DNA of 21,917 nt from UBA1413 sp037447215 (GTDB lineage: Bacteria; Bacteroidota; Bacteroidia; Bacteroidales; Prolixibacteraceae), in contig JBBIHB010000049.1 in assembly GCA_037447215.1 (NCBI GenBank), positions 1-21,917 of the forward strand, written 5' to 3'. The translations under genes and the position numbers were made by a program. The notes beneath the pieces were generated by a model that saw nothing but the letters and a program-made list of their open reading frames with translations, was not told where the DNA came from and made no database searches. This document shows positions 7,507 to 14,822 of this stretch, piece by piece (position 1 is the stretch's first letter; each line of letters begins with the position of its first letter).

Positions 7507-7839
7507 TTAAGTATAGTATAGGTTTTCAAAAGCAATATCATGGAGATATTTTTGCTCCTGATTTAATTTCCTGAACCGTTCAGCAATTTGCCTATAGGCA
7601 ATTTTAAACAGGTAAGCATTAAAAGAGAACTCAGGATTTAAAGAAGAGCGGTTAAGCCATATTTTCATAAAGACCTCCTGTACTAATTCCTCTGCATCCG
7701 TTTTGGATTTGAGATAACCCAGCGAAAAATGGTACAACCGTTTGCCATATACCCTGAACAATTCGTCAAAGGCCAGAGAATTGCCGTTTTTTAATTCAGC
7801 AACCCACCGGGGTTCCATGTTACGGCCTTTTTCATTCAT
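7507..7839 (-). pseudogene. ECF sigma-70 factor lacking region 4 (truncated)
   Basis: ECF sigma factors of the Bacteroides-expansion type are normally about 180-200 residues and pair with a FecR-like anti-sigma factor. This 110-residue frame contains region 2 in full: FDELFRVYGKRLYHFSLGYL (24-43), DAEELVQEVFMKIW (48-61), and the NAYLFKIAYRQI segment that opens the linker. It stops at FENLYYT, just where the linker to region 4 should begin. No region 4 helix-turn-helix is visible after the stop in any frame, and no anti-sigma gene follows. The start could be M1 or M8 (MEPRW). It lies 46 bp downstream of the CobW-like gene on the same strand, next to IS debris, which probably explains the lost 3' end. 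It cannot recognise a -35 element as written. Confidence 0.8.
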
Positions 7840-7885
7840 CCAGTTTAAGTTTGACAGACGAAAGCAAAAAAAACAATTTATGCCA

Positions 7886-8809
7886 TCAACCCACTGACTT
7901 ATTCAGAAAAGGGATAAACAAAGCATCATGACCAGAAACCAATCTATCAGATATTACTATCAATTGGTTACGCTCTTTAGGTTCGCAGGGTATGAAACTA
8001 CATCCCGAAAGGGTATAATTCACCAAAAACCAGCCATTGTCTGTTATGATATACCCTTTGGCACGAAGTATTCCCGGGTACTTTTGTAAAGCTTGTTCAA
8101 TCCTGTCAGTGTCGATAATCCGTTCAGCCTCACATTCATAAACCATGTTCCTGAAATTAATATCAGTCAGGTTTTTATCAAATTTATCAGAAGGGCTGGT
8201 TTTTTCACTTCGATTTCCAATGCCATCATCCTCCGGAATCAAATCAGACAGGGATGTTCCGGGAGCATAAAAAAAGACTTCGGGGAACTGTTGACTGAAT
8301 ATCCTGATTGAGGTCTCAAGATTCGATGGCTCCGCGATCAGGTCACATTTACTGAAAATAACAACATCCGATTTTCTGACCTGTGCCTGGTAAACCGGAT
8401 TTAGGCGAAACCGGGGATGGTTGACCCATGCAATATCAACAAGGCAGATAACCGGTGAAAGTAAAAGGCCGGGCACATTTCTGACGATTTCAGTAACCAT
8501 ATCGATTCCACCCAATCCTGAAGGCTCTACAATTATCCGGCTGAACTTCGCCGATTCGGTAACCATTCTAAGGGTATCACCAAAATAACTTTTTGCCGAA
8601 CAGCAGACACAACCACCGGTTACATCGTAAATTCTTGCACCAGTAGATTCTGATCTAATGGTATCGCCATCAATGGGAACCTTTCCATATTCGTTTACGA
8701 TTACTGCCCATTTTTCACCAGTATTATTGCATAAAAGCAGGTTTATAATGGCAGTAGTTTTTCCTGCTCCCAGGAAACCGGAAATTATATTGACAATGGC
8801 ATCAGCCAT
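7886..8809 (-). CDS. COG0523/CobW-family GTPase, probable metallochaperone of the methyltransferase operon
   Basis: A 307-residue G3E GTPase. Visible motifs are Walker A GFLGAGKTT (11-19), the metal-binding CxCC in GGCVCC (C67, C69, C70), the switch/Walker B region EPSG (95-98) and the guanine motif SKCD (153-156). A C-terminal CobW_C-like domain follows (about 219-307; ILRAKGYI at 247-254). Such proteins use GTP hydrolysis to deliver Zn, Co or other metals to target enzymes. It starts 3 bp after the mtaB-like stop, so it is translated with it. MtaB is a zinc enzyme and its partner holds a cobalt corrinoid; the GTPase may therefore load zinc into MtaB or serve corrinoid supply. This target is inferred from position only. 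A poorly conserved acidic/Ser-rich linker (about 186-215) separates the two domains. Confidence 0.9.
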   Translation of the reverse strand: MADAIVNIISGFLGAGKTTAIINLLLCNNTGEKWAVIVNEYGKVPIDGDTIRSESTGARIYDVTGGCVCCSAKSYFGDTLRMVTESAKFSRIIVEPSGLGGIDMVTEIVRNVPGLLLSPVICLVDIAWVNHPRFRLNPVYQAQVRKSDVVIFSKCDLIAEPSNLETSIRIFSQQFPEVFFYAPGTSLSDLIPEDDGIGNRSEKTSPSDKFDKNLTDINFRNMVYECEAERIIDTDRIEQALQKYPGILRAKGYIITDNGWFLVNYTLSGCSFIPCEPKERNQLIVISDRLVSGHDALFIPFLNKSVG

Positions 8810-8812
8810 GAA

Positions 8813-10189
8813 TTAAAGTCCGTATTCGGCCAGGATAAACTTGCTTTGGTCCAATACCGGCACCATCATCTCAATAAATTTGCCTTCATCATCGGGGATT
8901 GAGTTTAAATCTTCCCGTAAGAGCGGAAGGTATGCGGTTTCCATATCAGATAGAGCCATTTTCCCCGAAGCAAACGCTTCTTCAATGATATCAAGGGCTT
9001 TCAGCGCTCCATTCCGTGCATTGCCCACATAAGAATCGCCAATAATCAGAGCTTTTGAAATTTCAATAACGTTTTCGGGAGCAAGCACCAATGCCTGCGG
9101 ATCGGTATATATATCGGAATAAACCAGTAGTTGCTGAAGAATGGTACTGTGCATTGTTCCGGCTTTCAGCGCTTCATTCATCAACCTTACATCATATTCG
9201 AGCTGTTCGAGATAAGCAACCGGCGCCATGCCCGAAAGCAATTTAATATTTTGTACCGACTCGTTACTCCACAGGTCGGTACATGCTGAGGCAATATTTC
9301 CGATGGGGCTAAGGTGTGCGCAGGCAGCAGTTTTGCCTTCCATTGAGACTGGAATGCCGGTAATTGCTTTGAGGAAAGGGCCTTCGTATCCACAATCCTT
9401 ATCCGGCCCAACAGCGCCTTCTTCTATCGCAACAATTGACCGGACTACCGAAATCACCCGGACAAGAGCAGCAAAAACTTTTGGAATATATCTCTTTTCG
9501 GCCAGCACCATCGCTGTATTGGCAAATCCGCAGGCCGAATCACCGGCAGCTATGCGGCCATGATTATTAGCCAGTTGAACAATTTTCTGCCAAAGAAACC
9601 GCATATCCCTTACGCCTAAAACCGCCAGGGCGAACATAACCCCCTTGATATCACACATCATCAGAGCTTCGTCTGAGACTTCCTTTCCACCTGTACTTTC
9701 TATCGACAGTAGATCGCCACCAGCCAGCATTCCTTTTTCAAACAACTCCATCATGGGTTCCAACAGGGAGGAAGTCCGCTGAAATGCCGGACGCTCAAAC
9801 TCTCTGAGATCATTGGGTGTTAAACGAATCTCAGAAGCAAGGCCATGTTTCACAAAATAGTTTTCGCATATTTCGTTCATCAGCATTACAATCCCGATCC
9901 CTATTTGTGGTGTTTTGGTCATTTCGAGCAATGTTTCAAACTCGAGCACAACACCTTTTGAATTGAGGTGAAGGGCACGTTCAAGCGCTCCTTCCACAAT
10001 TTCTGAATAATGCTTGTAAACCTGGTGCAAAGTTGAGTCGTTGATACTCATAACGGGTAATGTGAAATTCAATTCGGAATATACCTGCCCCCCGCCAATC
10101 ATTAGTCCGCGGCGTGTTTTGACCGGATGAGGCGCTACCCCGAAAATCAATCCTAAAGGGTCATCAATCACAAGGCTTTTATACTTCAT
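8813..10189 (-). CDS. mtaB: MtaB-like methanol:corrinoid methyltransferase
   Basis: MtaB takes a methyl group from methanol and puts it on the cob(I)amide of MtaC. This 458-residue protein aligns along its whole length with my recollection of Methanosarcina MtaB (about 460 residues). Shared stretches include LLSIESTGGKEV (160-171), AAGDSACGFANTAM (214-227), EGAVGPDKDCGYEG (257-270), SMEGKTAACAH (282-292) and DLWSNESV (305-312). The three zinc ligands known from the M. barkeri enzyme (Glu164, Cys220, Cys269) fall here on Glu164, Cys220 and Cys266. So the catalytic site is complete and methanol, or another small methylated alcohol or ether, is a plausible substrate. The ATG overlaps the corrinoid gene stop (ATGA, 10186-10189), giving the mtaC-mtaB order known from methanogens. 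Start chosen by this overlap. Substrate is inferred; family membership is very secure. Confidence 0.95.
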   Translation of the reverse strand: MKYKSLVIDDPLGLIFGVAPHPVKTRRGLMIGGGQVYSELNFTLPVMSINDSTLHQVYKHYSEIVEGALERALHLNSKGVVLEFETLLEMTKTPQIGIGIVMLMNEICENYFVKHGLASEIRLTPNDLREFERPAFQRTSSLLEPMMELFEKGMLAGGDLLSIESTGGKEVSDEALMMCDIKGVMFALAVLGVRDMRFLWQKIVQLANNHGRIAAGDSACGFANTAMVLAEKRYIPKVFAALVRVISVVRSIVAIEEGAVGPDKDCGYEGPFLKAITGIPVSMEGKTAACAHLSPIGNIASACTDLWSNESVQNIKLLSGMAPVAYLEQLEYDVRLMNEALKAGTMHSTILQQLLVYSDIYTDPQALVLAPENVIEISKALIIGDSYVGNARNGALKALDIIEEAFASGKMALSDMETAYLPLLREDLNSIPDDEGKFIEMMVPVLDQSKFILAEYGL

Positions 10190-10854
10190 GCCACAGCTTT
10201 GTTTAAATAATTAACCGCTCCCCGAGGGTCTGGAGAATAGTGGTCGGCGCCTATTTTTTTGCAGAACTCATCATTTACCGGGGCGCCACCAATCAGAATT
10301 TTTGTTTCAGGTCTAAACTCCTTAATTTTGGAAACAATTTCACCCATATTTACCATAGTTGTTGTCAGCAATGCCGAAAGCCCTACAAATGCTCCCGGAT
10401 TTTTCTCCAAGGCTTCAATAAACCTTTCTGGCGATACATCAACCCCAAGATCGAGAATTGAAAATCCGCCTCCTTCTACCATCATGGCAACCAGGTTTTT
10501 ACCGATGTCGTGCAAGTCACCCTTCACCGTACCAATAATGAATGTACCTTTGGTTTTTACCGCTCCCGTTGCAAAAAATGGTTTAAGCTGTACCATCGAT
10601 GCCCCCATCGCTTTGGCCGACATCAACATCTGCGGAACAAATATCCTGTTTTCGGAGAATTTCTTCCCTACATTATCCATGGCGGGGATCAATGCCTTAT
10701 CGAGTACCTCCTGAGGATTGATACCCATTTCAATCGCTTTTAAAGTCAGTTCATAAGAACCTTCCTGTCCTTTTAACTCCGGAGGGAACGGCGATTTCTG
10801 ATCAACCTTGCCCATCTCAACTGCTTCAAGTAATTTACCGATTATTCCGTTCAT
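10186..10854 (-). CDS. mtaC: MtaC-like methyltransferase corrinoid protein
   Basis: A 222-residue corrinoid carrier, the partner of MtaB. An N-terminal helical cap domain (about 1-95; GINPQEVLDKALIPAMDNVG, FVPQMLMSAKAM) precedes a B12-binding Rossmann domain. That domain carries the base-off cobalamin motif DxHxxG at Asp113-His115-Gly118 (KGDLHDIGKN), with the supporting GLSALLTTTM (158-167) and GGAPVN (189-194). I start at ATG 10852-10854 (MNGIIGKLLEA). The frame extends 35 codons further upstream, but that part reads as low-complexity AT-rich sequence, overlaps the promoter and operator candidates, and is not family-like. The stop overlaps the mtaB ATG, implying translational coupling. It could formally serve a different methylamine- or methoxy-type methyltransferase, but the fused MtaB partner argues for a methanol-type system. 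Confidence 0.93.
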   Translation of the reverse strand: MNGIIGKLLEAVEMGKVDQKSPFPPELKGQEGSYELTLKAIEMGINPQEVLDKALIPAMDNVGKKFSENRIFVPQMLMSAKAMGASMVQLKPFFATGAVKTKGTFIIGTVKGDLHDIGKNLVAMMVEGGGFSILDLGVDVSPERFIEALEKNPGAFVGLSALLTTTMVNMGEIVSKIKEFRPETKILIGGAPVNDEFCKKIGADHYSPDPRGAVNYLNKAVA

Positions 10855-10885
10855 AACATTATTGATTTTGATATTCGTAATTTTA

Positions 10886-10897
10886 TTGTACGTACAA
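10886..10897. promoter_or_regulatory. 12-bp perfect palindrome, candidate operator of the mtaCB operon
   Basis: TTGTACGTACAA is a perfect palindrome 32 bp upstream of the mtaC ATG. It overlaps the last bases of the mtaC -7 box candidate and would cover the expected transcription start. A protein bound there would block initiation. The regulator could be the divergent AraC-type protein or something else. Confidence 0.4.
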
Positions 10898-10902
10898 AAA
10901 TA
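10895..10902 (-). promoter_or_regulatory. Candidate -7 box of the mtaC-mtaB-cobW operon
   Basis: On the minus strand the sequence is TATTTTTG, an exact fit to the Bacteroidota TAnnTTTG, 40 bp upstream of the chosen mtaC start. No clean TTTG stands at the ideal ~19-bp spacing, which would fit a promoter that needs an activator. Confidence 0.4.
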
Positions 10903-10992
10903 GATTGCTATCAAAAAATATTCTACACCAATATTTACTACCTTCGGTGCGATATTCACATTTTTATACTTTTTTGTTTATAATACATTGCT

Positions 10993-11865
10993 ATGTCTGC
11001 TCATTTAGAGAAAATCCAATGGAAGGAAGATGAATCATTTTTTATCGGGGTATTTCAGGATAACCTTGAAAAAAGTGCCTGGCATTACCACAACAATTAC
11101 GAAATCAGTTTTATAACCGAAGGTTCGGGAAAAAGGATAGTAGCTGATTCGATCGAGGATTTTCACCCGGGCGACCTGGTTTTTATAGGGCCCAATCTGC
11201 CTCATGTCTGGATTTCTGATAATAGCAGCATTGGCCCTTCGAAAAGGACTCTCGAAATGGTTTTCCTGCAGTTCACTTCACAAACAATTTCAAATCATAT
11301 CCTGGAACTACCTGAATTCAGGAATATAAAAAAAGCCATGCTGTTATCGGAACGTGGAACACGGATATCCGGCCACACCCTGAACCAGGTAAGTGAAATT
11401 ATTCTACAGCTTCCCTATTTAGATAATTTTGAGCGGATGTTGAAATTCTTCAGGATGATGGACATTATAGGAAAAAGCGATTCAAACATTGAACTTGCCA
11501 GCGAAGATTATCTCCGGAAACGTTTTAAACCGGTTAACAAGAGAATCGATACCATTCACAACTACCTAATGAAAAACTATCGGGAAGAGGTTAATCTGGC
11601 CAAACTTGCAACCCTGACAAATATGGCAGAAGGCTCCCTTTGCAGATTTTTCAAGTCGAAGATGGGAATAACCATTTTTGAATACCTGAACCGGATAAAG
11701 GTAGATTTTGCCTGCAAACTGCTGATGGATCCCGACCTGGGTATTCTTGAAATATGCTTCGATAGTGGATACTATAACCTGAGCCACTTCAACAAACAGT
11801 TCAGGAGAATCACCGGTATGACCCCATCGGAATACCGAAAGAAGCTTGTTAGGCAATCAACCTAA
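10993..11865 (+). CDS. AraC-family transcriptional regulator with cupin sensor domain
   Basis: A 290-residue AraC/XylS-type regulator. The N-terminal half is a cupin-like effector domain (WHYHNNYEISFITEGSG, 30-46; FHPGDLVFIGPNLPHVW, 57-73) and the C-terminal ~100 residues are two helix-turn-helix motifs (NLAKLATLTNMAEGSLCRFFK, then EICFDSGYYNLSHFNKQFRRITGMTPSEYRK). The cupin plus AraC layout is usual for regulators of catabolic operons. It is divergent from mtaC across 138 bp that contain a palindrome and a direct repeat, so it very likely controls the methyltransferase operon, perhaps in response to its substrate. Its own promoter is not clear: TACTTTTTTG just upstream has a stretched -7 box. 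Family assignment is secure; the target is inferred from position. Confidence 0.93.
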   Translation: MSAHLEKIQWKEDESFFIGVFQDNLEKSAWHYHNNYEISFITEGSGKRIVADSIEDFHPGDLVFIGPNLPHVWISDNSSIGPSKRTLEMVFLQFTSQTISNHILELPEFRNIKKAMLLSERGTRISGHTLNQVSEIILQLPYLDNFERMLKFFRMMDIIGKSDSNIELASEDYLRKRFKPVNKRIDTIHNYLMKNYREEVNLAKLATLTNMAEGSLCRFFKSKMGITIFEYLNRIKVDFACKLLMDPDLGILEICFDSGYYNLSHFNKQFRRITGMTPSEYRKKLVRQST

Positions 11866-12044
11866 CCATACAGAAAATCGAAGTACACCTTTTTCTTATC
11901 ACAACAAAAACTCATAAAAATTTTGATGATTCACAACTTGAAACATAAGGTTTGGATAGGCATTAGAAAATATTTTGGAAAGATTTACCTTTTTTCGGGA
12001 TTCCATTTAAACTCATAAGCCGTAATTGAGAAAAATCTTCATCA

Positions 12045-12078
12045 ATATCTTGCTTCGATTCTAAGCTATGCAAGATAT
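12045..12078. promoter_or_regulatory. 9-bp inverted repeat with 16-nt loop, possible operator or stem-loop
   Basis: ATATCTTGC (12045-12053) and GCAAGATAT (12070-12078) are perfect complements separated by 16 bases. A further ATATCTTG stands at 12129-12136. The three copies in 92 bp upstream of a long operon suggest regulator binding sites. A transcript hairpin is the alternative, though there is no T-run to make it a terminator for the araC gene. Confidence 0.4.
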
Positions 12079-12202
12079 CCATACAATTAGACAATCATTC
12101 CATTTTTAAAAGAAGAAACAAATGTTCCATATCTTGATTTATTCCAGAATAACGGATATTGTTTAATTTCCAATCCATTATATTGAACATTTACGCTGTT
12201 TT

Positions 12203-12233
12203 TTTGTATTTAAAGTACTAAAAAGTATTTTTC
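12203..12233 (+). promoter_or_regulatory. Candidate promoter of the carboxylase/mevalonate operon
   Basis: TTTG at 12203-12206, a 19-bp spacer, then TATTTTTC at 12226-12233 (one mismatch to TAnnTTTG). This matches the Bacteroidota -33/-7 arrangement. It would place the start of transcription about 12 bp before the ATG of the first gene. Confidence 0.45.
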
Positions 12234-12251
12234 TGAATTCTTAATATCTAT

Positions 12252-13823
12252 ATGGAACGGATTATTACAAAAACAGATACCAGGTCGGATGAATTTGCAG
12301 AAAAGAAGCGCCATTACAGTGATTTCACAAAGCAATTCAGTCAAGCCTTGGAACATACGGTGAACCGCGATAACGAAGCTCCGGTGATGAAACACCGCGA
12401 GCGGGGAAAGTTACTTGCCCGCCGACGCATTCAATTGCTTATTGACCCAAAAACACCATTTCTCGAATTATCGGCACTTGCAGCATTCGGCCAGTACAAC
12501 AACCAGTTTCCTTCTGCCGGAATTATTACCGGAATAGGTGTAATACATGGCAAACCGGCAGTTATTGTGGCCAACGATGCTACGGTAAAAGGTGGAACCT
12601 ATATAAAAGAAACGCTGAAAAAACACTTGCGAGCTCAGGAAATTGCGCTCCAAAATCATCTGCCATGTGTATATCTTGTCGATTCTGGAGGCATATTTCT
12701 TCCCGAACAGGAAAATCTATTCCCCGATCGTGACCATTTTGGCCGTATTTTTTATAACCAGGCACAGATGTCGGCACAAGGCATACCACAAATATCGGTG
12801 GTGATGGGGTCATGTACTGCGGGAGGGGCTTATGTTCCGGCTATGAGCGACCAGACCATTATTGTGCGGAACCAGGGTACAATCTTTATTGGCGGTCCAC
12901 CACTGGTTCAGGCCGCTACCGGAGAAACCGTTACGGCCGAAGAGCTCGGAGGTGCGGTAGTTCACACATCCGTTTCGGGAGTTGCCGATCATATTGCTGA
13001 AGATGATGCAGGTGCTTTACGTATCTGCCGTTCAATATTCGAGACATTGCCGCTAGCCCATATCCAACCAGTGGAACAATACCCTGTTGAAGAACCTTTA
13101 TATAATCAGGAGGACATGCATGGATTCGCGCCCATCGATCTAAAAAAACCGGTTCAGGTTCATGAAATTATTGCCCGGCTGGTGGATGGAAGCCGTTTCC
13201 AGGAGTTCAAAGCCAATTATGGAACCACGCTGGTAACCGGATTTGCACGATTAAATGGCTATCCCGTAGGGATTGTAGCCAACAATGGTTTCCTTACTTC
13301 CGAAGCATCGCTCAAAGGAGCCCATTTTATCGAGTTGTGCAATTTCCGGAAAGTACCGTTATTGTTCCTGCAAAATATTACCGGTTTTGTGGTAGGTAAA
13401 AAATACGAACACGAAGGTATTGCCCGTAATGGTGCGAAAATGATCCATGCAGTGGCAACGGCATCAGTACCCAAATTTACAGTGGTCATCGGTGCTTCCT
13501 ATGGTGCAGGTAACTATGCCATGTCGGGACGGGCATACAGTCCGAATTTCCTGTTTATGTGGCCCAACGCCCGCATTGGGGTTATGGGGGGAGAGCAGGC
13601 ATCATTTGTTCTCAATACTATAAAACAGGATAAGGATAATTCTAAAATCCCATCGCTTGTGGAACAATTTGAACAGCAAAGCACTGCACTCTACAGTACT
13701 TCCCGGCTTTGGGACGATGGAATAATAGACCCGGCTGATACCAGAAATATTCTGGCACTGGTTATTTCGGTTTCGCTCAGCAAAAAATGGCCGGAGCCGA
13801 AGACAGGGGTTTATCGGATGTAG
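12252..13823 (+). CDS. liuB: Acyl-CoA carboxylase beta subunit, methylcrotonyl-CoA carboxylase type
   Basis: The carboxyltransferase subunit moves CO2 from biotin to 3-methylcrotonyl-CoA, giving 3-methylglutaconyl-CoA in leucine breakdown. The 523-residue length fits. Two crotonase-like halves are visible: the N-terminal half with VMGSCTAGGAYVPAMSD (184-200), IFIGGPPLVQAATGE (211-225) and EELGGAVVHTSVSGVADH (230-247), and the C-terminal half with GIVANNGFL (340-348), GASYGAGNYAM (414-424) and FLFMWPNARIGVMGGEQA (433-450). The last motif is characteristic of the methylcrotonyl/geranyl-CoA branch rather than propionyl-CoA carboxylase. The hydratase and alpha subunit downstream favour methylcrotonyl-CoA; geranyl-CoA carboxylase is the main alternative. 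It is the first gene of a seven-gene plus-strand run. Confidence 0.93.
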   Translation: MERIITKTDTRSDEFAEKKRHYSDFTKQFSQALEHTVNRDNEAPVMKHRERGKLLARRRIQLLIDPKTPFLELSALAAFGQYNNQFPSAGIITGIGVIHGKPAVIVANDATVKGGTYIKETLKKHLRAQEIALQNHLPCVYLVDSGGIFLPEQENLFPDRDHFGRIFYNQAQMSAQGIPQISVVMGSCTAGGAYVPAMSDQTIIVRNQGTIFIGGPPLVQAATGETVTAEELGGAVVHTSVSGVADHIAEDDAGALRICRSIFETLPLAHIQPVEQYPVEEPLYNQEDMHGFAPIDLKKPVQVHEIIARLVDGSRFQEFKANYGTTLVTGFARLNGYPVGIVANNGFLTSEASLKGAHFIELCNFRKVPLLFLQNITGFVVGKKYEHEGIARNGAKMIHAVATASVPKFTVVIGASYGAGNYAMSGRAYSPNFLFMWPNARIGVMGGEQASFVLNTIKQDKDNSKIPSLVEQFEQQSTALYSTSRLWDDGIIDPADTRNILALVISVSLSKKWPEPKTGVYRM

Positions 13824-13975
13824 GGTTGGAAAAGAAAGAGGCATAGACAGAGGAAGAGGCGAAGGCAAAAGCGTATAGCGCCGGTATAATGATATAACAA
13901 CAAAAATTATCATATCCCGTGCCGCTGACCATCGGTCTGACAATGAAATAAAACAAAAAAAAGCATCAGTAAACC

Positions 13976-14767
13976 ATGCAAGTTTATTACGAAACCATAG
14001 AATTTTCAACAAAAGGGAATGTCGCCTACTTGCGGCTTAACAGGCCGGAGCAGCACAACGCCCTTAACCGGTCGATGGTACTCGAACTTACCCGATTTTT
14101 TAGAGAAGTGGGTACCGAAAGCCAAATCAAGGTAGTTGTCTTTAGCGGAAACGGTAAATCGTTTTGCTCGGGCGCCGATTTGCTTTGGATGAAAAATTCA
14201 GCTGAACTTACAGATGAAAAAAACCATCGTGAAACCCTTGAACTTTCTGAAATGCTGGAGGCCATTTATGATTGTCCAAAAATTGTGATAGGAATGGCAC
14301 ATGGGAACATTTTTGGCGGTGGTAATGGATTGCTGGCAGCCTGCGACTTAGCATATTGTACAAACGATAGCCGGTTTTCGTTGAGTGAAACCCGTATCGG
14401 TTTGGTAGCAGCCACCATTTCGCCTTATTTACTGCGCCGAATGCAACCATCGGTAGTCAAGGAACTGGTTTTCACAGCTATCCGCTTCGATGGGTTAAGG
14501 GCTCAGGAAACCGGATTGGTAAACCGTTCGTTTACATCACGTGATGAAATGGAAAAATATGTTGGTGAAGTTATAGATGCTATTTTGCAGGGAGGCCCAC
14601 AATCGGTTTTCGCTTCAAAATGGTTGATTAACCAACTGAGTGATTATCGTTTTCCGGATGGGATTAATGAAGAAATGGCAAATATGCTGGCTTCTGCCCG
14701 TATATCGAAAGAAGCACAGGATGGGATGCTGGCGTTTTTGGAAAAAAGAAAACCGTTGTGGAAATGA
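13976..14767 (+). CDS. liuC: Enoyl-CoA hydratase family protein, probable methylglutaconyl-CoA hydratase
   Basis: A 263-residue crotonase-fold enzyme, expected to hydrate 3-methylglutaconyl-CoA to HMG-CoA. Seen are the CoA-binding NRPEQHNALN (22-31), the oxyanion segment SFCSGADLLWM (62-72), and GNIFGGGNGLLAACDLAYC (109-127). In that last segment the first catalytic Glu of ordinary enoyl-CoA hydratases is replaced, as in the LiuC/AUH branch. The second catalytic Glu stands in FSLSETRIGLVAATISPYLL; the ATISPY stretch is typical of LiuC. It sits between the two carboxylase subunit genes, 152 bp after the beta gene and 212 bp before the alpha gene. The product would be HMG-CoA, the substrate of the reductase encoded further along. 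Confidence 0.85.
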   Translation: MQVYYETIEFSTKGNVAYLRLNRPEQHNALNRSMVLELTRFFREVGTESQIKVVVFSGNGKSFCSGADLLWMKNSAELTDEKNHRETLELSEMLEAIYDCPKIVIGMAHGNIFGGGNGLLAACDLAYCTNDSRFSLSETRIGLVAATISPYLLRRMQPSVVKELVFTAIRFDGLRAQETGLVNRSFTSRDEMEKYVGEVIDAILQGGPQSVFASKWLINQLSDYRFPDGINEEMANMLASARISKEAQDGMLAFLEKRKPLWK

Positions 14768-14795
14768 AAAAGACAGAGGTGGAGGAGATGAGCCT

Positions 14796-14822
14796 AAAGT
14801 TTAAGGTTCAAAGTTTAAGGTT
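14796..14822. repeat. Two 13-bp direct repeats in the liuC-alpha subunit spacer
   Basis: AAAGTTTAAGGTT occurs at 14796-14808 and again at 14810-14822, separated by one base. It looks like a small intergenic repeat that has duplicated; no coding or regulatory role is apparent. Confidence 0.5.

Larger units (their letters stand above)
10870..10967. repeat. Imperfect direct repeat flanking the mtaC/araC promoter region (possible AraC-type sites)
   Basis: GATATTCGTAATTTTAT at 10870-10886 and GATATTCACATTTTTAT at 10951-10967 agree at 14 of 17 positions and lie in the same orientation, 81 bp apart, one near each divergent gene start. A third partial copy, AATATTC, lies at 10917-10923. AraC-family regulators typically bind direct repeats, so these are candidate binding sites. 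The AT-rich background makes chance resemblance possible. Confidence 0.35.
11866..12251. other. 386-bp spacer before the carboxylase/mevalonate operon
   Basis: No coding frame of merit and no RNA gene seen. The spacer contains the inverted repeat at 12045-12078, one extra copy of its core at 12129-12136, and a promoter candidate at 12203-12233, each listed separately. The rest is AT-rich sequence without recognisable structure. Confidence 0.6.

Noticed and set aside
7270..7521. 83-codon plus-strand frame near the sigma factor
   Set aside because: Runs antisense over the transposase fossil and the sigma factor end; composition is that of a chance frame.
10855..10959. 35-codon N-terminal extension of the MtaC-like protein
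   Set aside because: It reads as AT-rich non-family sequence and contains the promoter and operator candidates; the internal ATG at 10852-10854 matches the family start.
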